Below are positions 32,693 through 35,052 of a stretch of DNA of 35,052 bases, one piece after another (position 1 is the first letter of the stretch; every line of letters starts with the position of its first letter). The stretch spans positions 1 through 35,052 of the forward strand of contig JAPLNB010000154.1 of NCBI GenBank assembly GCA_026693085.1. Direction: 5' to 3'. The notes under the pieces are model-generated. The model was given only the letters and a program-made list of their open reading frames with translations. It had not been told where the DNA came from and made no database searches. Source of the DNA: Planctomycetota bacterium (GTDB taxonomy: Bacteria; Planctomycetota; Phycisphaerae; Tepidisphaerales; Tepidisphaeraceae). A program made the position numbers and the translations under genes.

Positions 32693-33418
32693 ATGAATAC
32701 ACCCCGCCATGCTCTGGCAATCGCATTGCTCGCTTTCGCCACCGTCCTTTCCTCCGCCGCTTTCGCCGCTGAAGAAAAAAAAACCGCCTCCGCCACCGGC
32801 ACCTGGAAATGGACCACCCAAACCCAGGACGGCCAATCCCGCACCACCACCCTCAAACTCAAACAGGACGGCGAAAAACTCACCGGCGCACTCGCTCGCC
32901 GCGATGGCACTGAAACCGCCATCGACGACGCCAGAATCAAGGACGGCCAACTCTCCTTCGCCGTCACCATGGAATTCAACGGCAACAAATTCACCCGCAA
33001 ATTCTCCGGCAAACTCGACGGCGATACCATCAAGGGCAAAATCGAATCCGAACGCGATGGACAAACCCAGTCCCGCGATTGGGAAGCCAAACGCGAAGCC
33101 GCCGGCGCCGCCACCGGAACCTGGAAGTGGCAACGCACCTTCAATAACAACACCATGGACTTCGTCCTCAAACTCAAGCAGGACGGCGAGAAACTCAGCG
33201 GAACCATGGCCGTCGCCGAAAACCCCGAAACCGCCATCGACGACGGCAAAGTCGCAGGCGCCGACCTCTCCTTCTCCATCACCCAGGAGTTCAACGGCAA
33301 TAAGATGACCCGCAAGTACACCGGCAAAATCGACGCCGACACCATCAAGGGCAAAACCGAATTCGAACGCGACGGCCAAACCCAGTCCCGCGACTGGGAA
33401 GCCACCCGCGCCAAGTAA
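32693..33418 (+). CDS. Secreted protein made of two tandem copies of one domain, function unknown
   Basis: Protein of 241 residues. GGAG (32682-32685) lies 7 bases before the ATG. A clear signal peptide ends at AFA (about residue 25). Residues 34-133 and 140-238 are two copies of the same unit, offset by about 105: both begin ATGTWKW, both contain LKLKQDGEKL, an ETAIDD segment, EFNGNK(F/M)TRK and DTIKGK, and both end ERDGQTQSRDWEA. The pattern of short strands suggests a beta-barrel or lipocalin-like fold, which is inference. No enzymatic motif is seen. Highly C-biased codon use resembles rpsA and could mean high expression. Confidence 0.88.
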   Translation: MNTPRHALAIALLAFATVLSSAAFAAEEKKTASATGTWKWTTQTQDGQSRTTTLKLKQDGEKLTGALARRDGTETAIDDARIKDGQLSFAVTMEFNGNKFTRKFSGKLDGDTIKGKIESERDGQTQSRDWEAKREAAGAATGTWKWQRTFNNNTMDFVLKLKQDGEKLSGTMAVAENPETAIDDGKVAGADLSFSITQEFNGNKMTRKYTGKIDADTIKGKTEFERDGQTQSRDWEATRAK

Positions 33419-33425
33419 CACCCCA

Positions 33426-33486
33426 TTGACAACGCGATTCGTACCCTGAATCACACTGAAGCCCCGGATGGGGATCCGGGGCTTCA
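33426..33486 (+). promoter_or_regulatory. TTGACA box and perfect 13-bp hairpin before the next gene
   Basis: A perfect TTGACA (33426-33431) has only a weak -10 (TGAATC, 33447-33452). Right behind it TGAAGCCCCGGAT (33457-33469) pairs perfectly with ATCCGGGGCTTCA (33474-33486) around a GGGG loop. No T run follows, so it is not a standard terminator in the + direction; the next start is 14 bases away. It may end the upstream transcript by another route or form a stable 5' end on the downstream one. Confidence 0.55.
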
Positions 33487-33500
33487 CTCACATACGCAGA

Positions 33501-34766
33501 ATGATCATGAAAACGCCAACCCTCTTTCCCATCCTCCTCCTCACTCTCGCCGCTCCCCTCTTCGCCCAATCCACCCTCCCCGCCGACCCCACCGTCTGGC
33601 CCAACAAGTTCTCCTCCCGCAACTCCGACCCCTGGCTGGTCGAAAACCACTCCCGCATCCGCAAAATGCAGCCCCGCGTACTCATCCTCAACTTCGCCAA
33701 CGACGTCGACATGCCCGCCGTCCAATCCCACACCGAAAAACTCATCAAGGCCCTCGCCGAAGCCACCCGCTACCACGGCTACGAAAACCCCATCGCCCCA
33801 GCCTTCCTCCAATACCAGGTCCTCAAATACATCGACCTCCGCGACAACCCCATCCCACAGGATCAAGCCCACAAATCCAGTTCTCTCTTCCCCCGCCAAT
33901 CCAATCCCCCAAAAGATTTCTACTGCGACTACTCCGTCTTCTACACCGACGACTTCGCCCGTCACTACGGCTTCCGCGACCCCAAGAACCCCGCCCGATT
34001 CCTCAACCTCCACGAGCTCATCAACGCCGGCATCGTCCACGAACTCTGGTTCCACGCCATCCACGGCCCAGACGGCTGGCCCGGTTTCGAAGTCATCGAA
34101 ACCAAACAGTACTACGACGAAAACTGCCAACCCATCCCCAATACACACGGCTGGGCAGGAAACGGCCACTCCGATACCATGCCCTGGTCCGGCCGAACCT
34201 TCCGAATGGCCTTCTTCAACCCCCACCGCGGCATCGGCTGCGCCATGGAAAACTTCGGCCACGGCCTCGAAGGCATCGCCAACTCCAACTCCATTGCCTA
34301 CTACCGAAAATACTTCAACGAATACGCCGAACTCGACTTCAACACCCGCTACCAACTCCCCTTCAAATCCCTCTACGCCATCGGCGGACGAGCCGACAAA
34401 GTCGAATACCCCTCCCCCACCTCCATGACAATCTCCCGCCAAGGCAAAACCTATACCATCAACCCCTACATCGCCCTCGGCGGCAACGTCCACTTCCCCC
34501 CAGGTGGCCGACACCACTACGACCTCGACAGCCCCTTCACCGTCAAATCCACCATCGAAAACTACCGCCGCCGCAACGCCCCCGACGGCAAAGACATCGC
34601 CCTCGATTTCAATAGGTCCAAATTCACCCCCTACAACGACCTCGCCCCCGACGGCATGGGCCCCTGGGTCGTCTTCTGGCGACAATGCATGCCCGGCCTG
34701 GACAACAAATCCCTCGACGACTCCGGCAAACCCATGAAAAACTGGTGGGTCTTCCTCTTCTACTGA
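33501..34766 (+). CDS. Secreted protein of unknown function
   Basis: Protein of 421 residues from ATG 33501 (ATG 33507 equally possible; no Shine-Dalgarno for either). A signal peptide ends LAAPLFAQS. The mature part holds several conserved-looking blocks: WLVENHSRIRKMQPRVLILNF (partly quoted region at about 45-65), GIVHELWFHAIHGPDGWPGF, YYDENCQPIPNTHGWAGNGH and GIGCAMENFGHGLEGIA. HELWFH is not the HExxH of zinc peptidases, but the many His, Glu and Asp residues could bind a metal. I do not recognise the family. Codon use is strongly C-biased like its neighbour. Confidence 0.85.
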   Translation: MIMKTPTLFPILLLTLAAPLFAQSTLPADPTVWPNKFSSRNSDPWLVENHSRIRKMQPRVLILNFANDVDMPAVQSHTEKLIKALAEATRYHGYENPIAPAFLQYQVLKYIDLRDNPIPQDQAHKSSSLFPRQSNPPKDFYCDYSVFYTDDFARHYGFRDPKNPARFLNLHELINAGIVHELWFHAIHGPDGWPGFEVIETKQYYDENCQPIPNTHGWAGNGHSDTMPWSGRTFRMAFFNPHRGIGCAMENFGHGLEGIANSNSIAYYRKYFNEYAELDFNTRYQLPFKSLYAIGGRADKVEYPSPTSMTISRQGKTYTINPYIALGGNVHFPPGGRHHYDLDSPFTVKSTIENYRRRNAPDGKDIALDFNRSKFTPYNDLAPDGMGPWVVFWRQCMPGLDNKSLDDSGKPMKNWWVFLFY

Positions 34767-34818
34767 GAAACCGCGACCGCACCCGTTCTTCCCCCACACA
34801 TTTCCTGTCCGCACACTG

Positions 34819-34848
34819 TTCGCCAGATCCCTCTCATTCTGTTACAAT
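34819..34848 (+). promoter_or_regulatory. Candidate promoter near the right end
   Basis: TACAAT (34843-34848) matches five of six -10 positions; TTCGCC (34819-34824) is a poor -35 at 18 bases. It lies 25 bases before a small open frame with a Shine-Dalgarno. Confidence 0.4.
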
Positions 34849-34872
34849 TCCCCGCCATAAGGAGCTGACTTC

Positions 34873-34953
34873 ATGAATATACACACCGTTCACGCATCCC
34901 ATCCATCCTTCCACTACTGTCCGGTTATATGTCGAATAATGACAATTGGTTAG
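34873..34953 (+). CDS. Possible 26-residue leader peptide
   Basis: ATG 34873 has a good Shine-Dalgarno, AAGGAG, 8 bases upstream and a promoter-like -10 before that. The frame encodes MNIHTVHASHPSFHYCPVIC plus six residues and ends at TAG 34953, 19 bases before the next ATG. It has four His and two Cys and no similarity I recognise. It may be a regulatory leader, a real micropeptide or chance. Confidence 0.35.
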   Translation: MNIHTVHASHPSFHYCPVICRIMTIG

Positions 34954-34972
34954 AATTTTGAGCAATCGCATC

Positions 34973-35052
34973 ATGGCCGGTTTCTTGGAAAAACCTCGGA
35001 GAAAGCAGCTCTTTTTCGAGCAGCGTCACGCTGAGAATTTGCAGCAGATCGG
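34973..35052 (+). CDS. Start of a gene cut by the window end
   Basis: From ATG 34973 the frame is open to the window edge and reads MAGFLEKPRRKQLFFEQRHA then ENLQQI, which is protein-like in composition. No Shine-Dalgarno is near the ATG; in-frame TTG codons at 34946 and 34958 are other starts, and a stop lies at 34940. I do not recognise the family from 26 residues. Confidence 0.5.
   Translation, partial: MAGFLEKPRRKQLFFEQRHAENLQQI

Noticed and set aside
33501..34766. Zinc metallopeptidase assignment from HELWFH
   Set aside because: The spacing is HExxxH, not HExxH, and no third-ligand motif is seen.
1..35052. CRISPR arrays, tRNA or rRNA genes, insertion sequences, integrases
   Set aside because: No regularly spaced repeats, cloverleaf-like stretches, rRNA sequence or transposase/integrase frames were found on reading both strands.

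Overview
The window looks like chromosomal DNA of a GC-rich planctomycete, most likely of the class Phycisphaerae. Three things suggest this: a secreted enzyme with the planctomycete LEPR-XLL-type N-terminal motif (LEPLEARQLLA), a membrane protein headed by a CxxCGYDLRG...CxxCG zinc ribbon, and a type II secretion (T2SS) locus whose inner-membrane platform is built from PilM/PilN/PilO/PilP-like proteins. The class assignment is inferred from these family features, not from any search. No rRNA, tRNA, CRISPR array, insertion sequence or prophage was seen.

Left part (1-11252). Housekeeping genes come first on the + strand: rpsA (ribosomal protein S1, six S1 domains) with a good promoter, a structured leader and a terminator; a sigma-70 factor with a long leader and a terminator; then apt (adenine phosphoribosyltransferase) overlapping an endonuclease/exonuclease/phosphatase-fold lipoprotein. 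A secreted phosphodiesterase with Calx-beta and fibronectin III domains follows, then a small helical protein. On the - strand are a GH4 alpha-galactosidase-like enzyme and a small membrane protein resembling one segment of GspF. Between 9281 and 9749 lie two strong hairpins and what looks like a frameshifted small gene. A membrane-anchored protein of unknown function (9750-11252) closes this part and overlaps the next gene tail to tail.

Middle part (11157-17809). A - strand operon reads from 15976 downwards: CgeB-like glycosyltransferase, radical SAM/SPASM protein, class I methyltransferase, a short frameshifted gene and a zinc-ribbon membrane protein. It looks like a surface-glycan or small-molecule modification pathway, but its substrate cannot be read from the sequence. 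Divergent from it, nagB and a short nagA-like gene form an amino-sugar catabolic pair that turns GlcNAc-6-phosphate into fructose-6-phosphate.

Right part (17842-32380). A nearly uninterrupted - strand cluster encodes a T2SS: small membrane protein, gspE, gspF, gspG, gspH, gspI, then a consensus-like internal promoter, an unrecognised secreted protein, gspJ, gspK, a PilM/PilN fusion (GspL-like), a PilO/GspM-like protein, a GspC/PilP-like protein, the secretin gspD, a TPR lipoprotein and a TPR periplasmic protein. Most junctions are 1-14 base overlaps or very short gaps, so the genes are probably translated together. No prepilin peptidase is in the window.

End (32693-35052). Two secreted proteins of unknown function lie on the + strand, the first an internal tandem duplication of about 105 residues. 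A perfect 13-bp hairpin separates them. The window ends in a possible leader peptide and the first 26 codons of a further gene.
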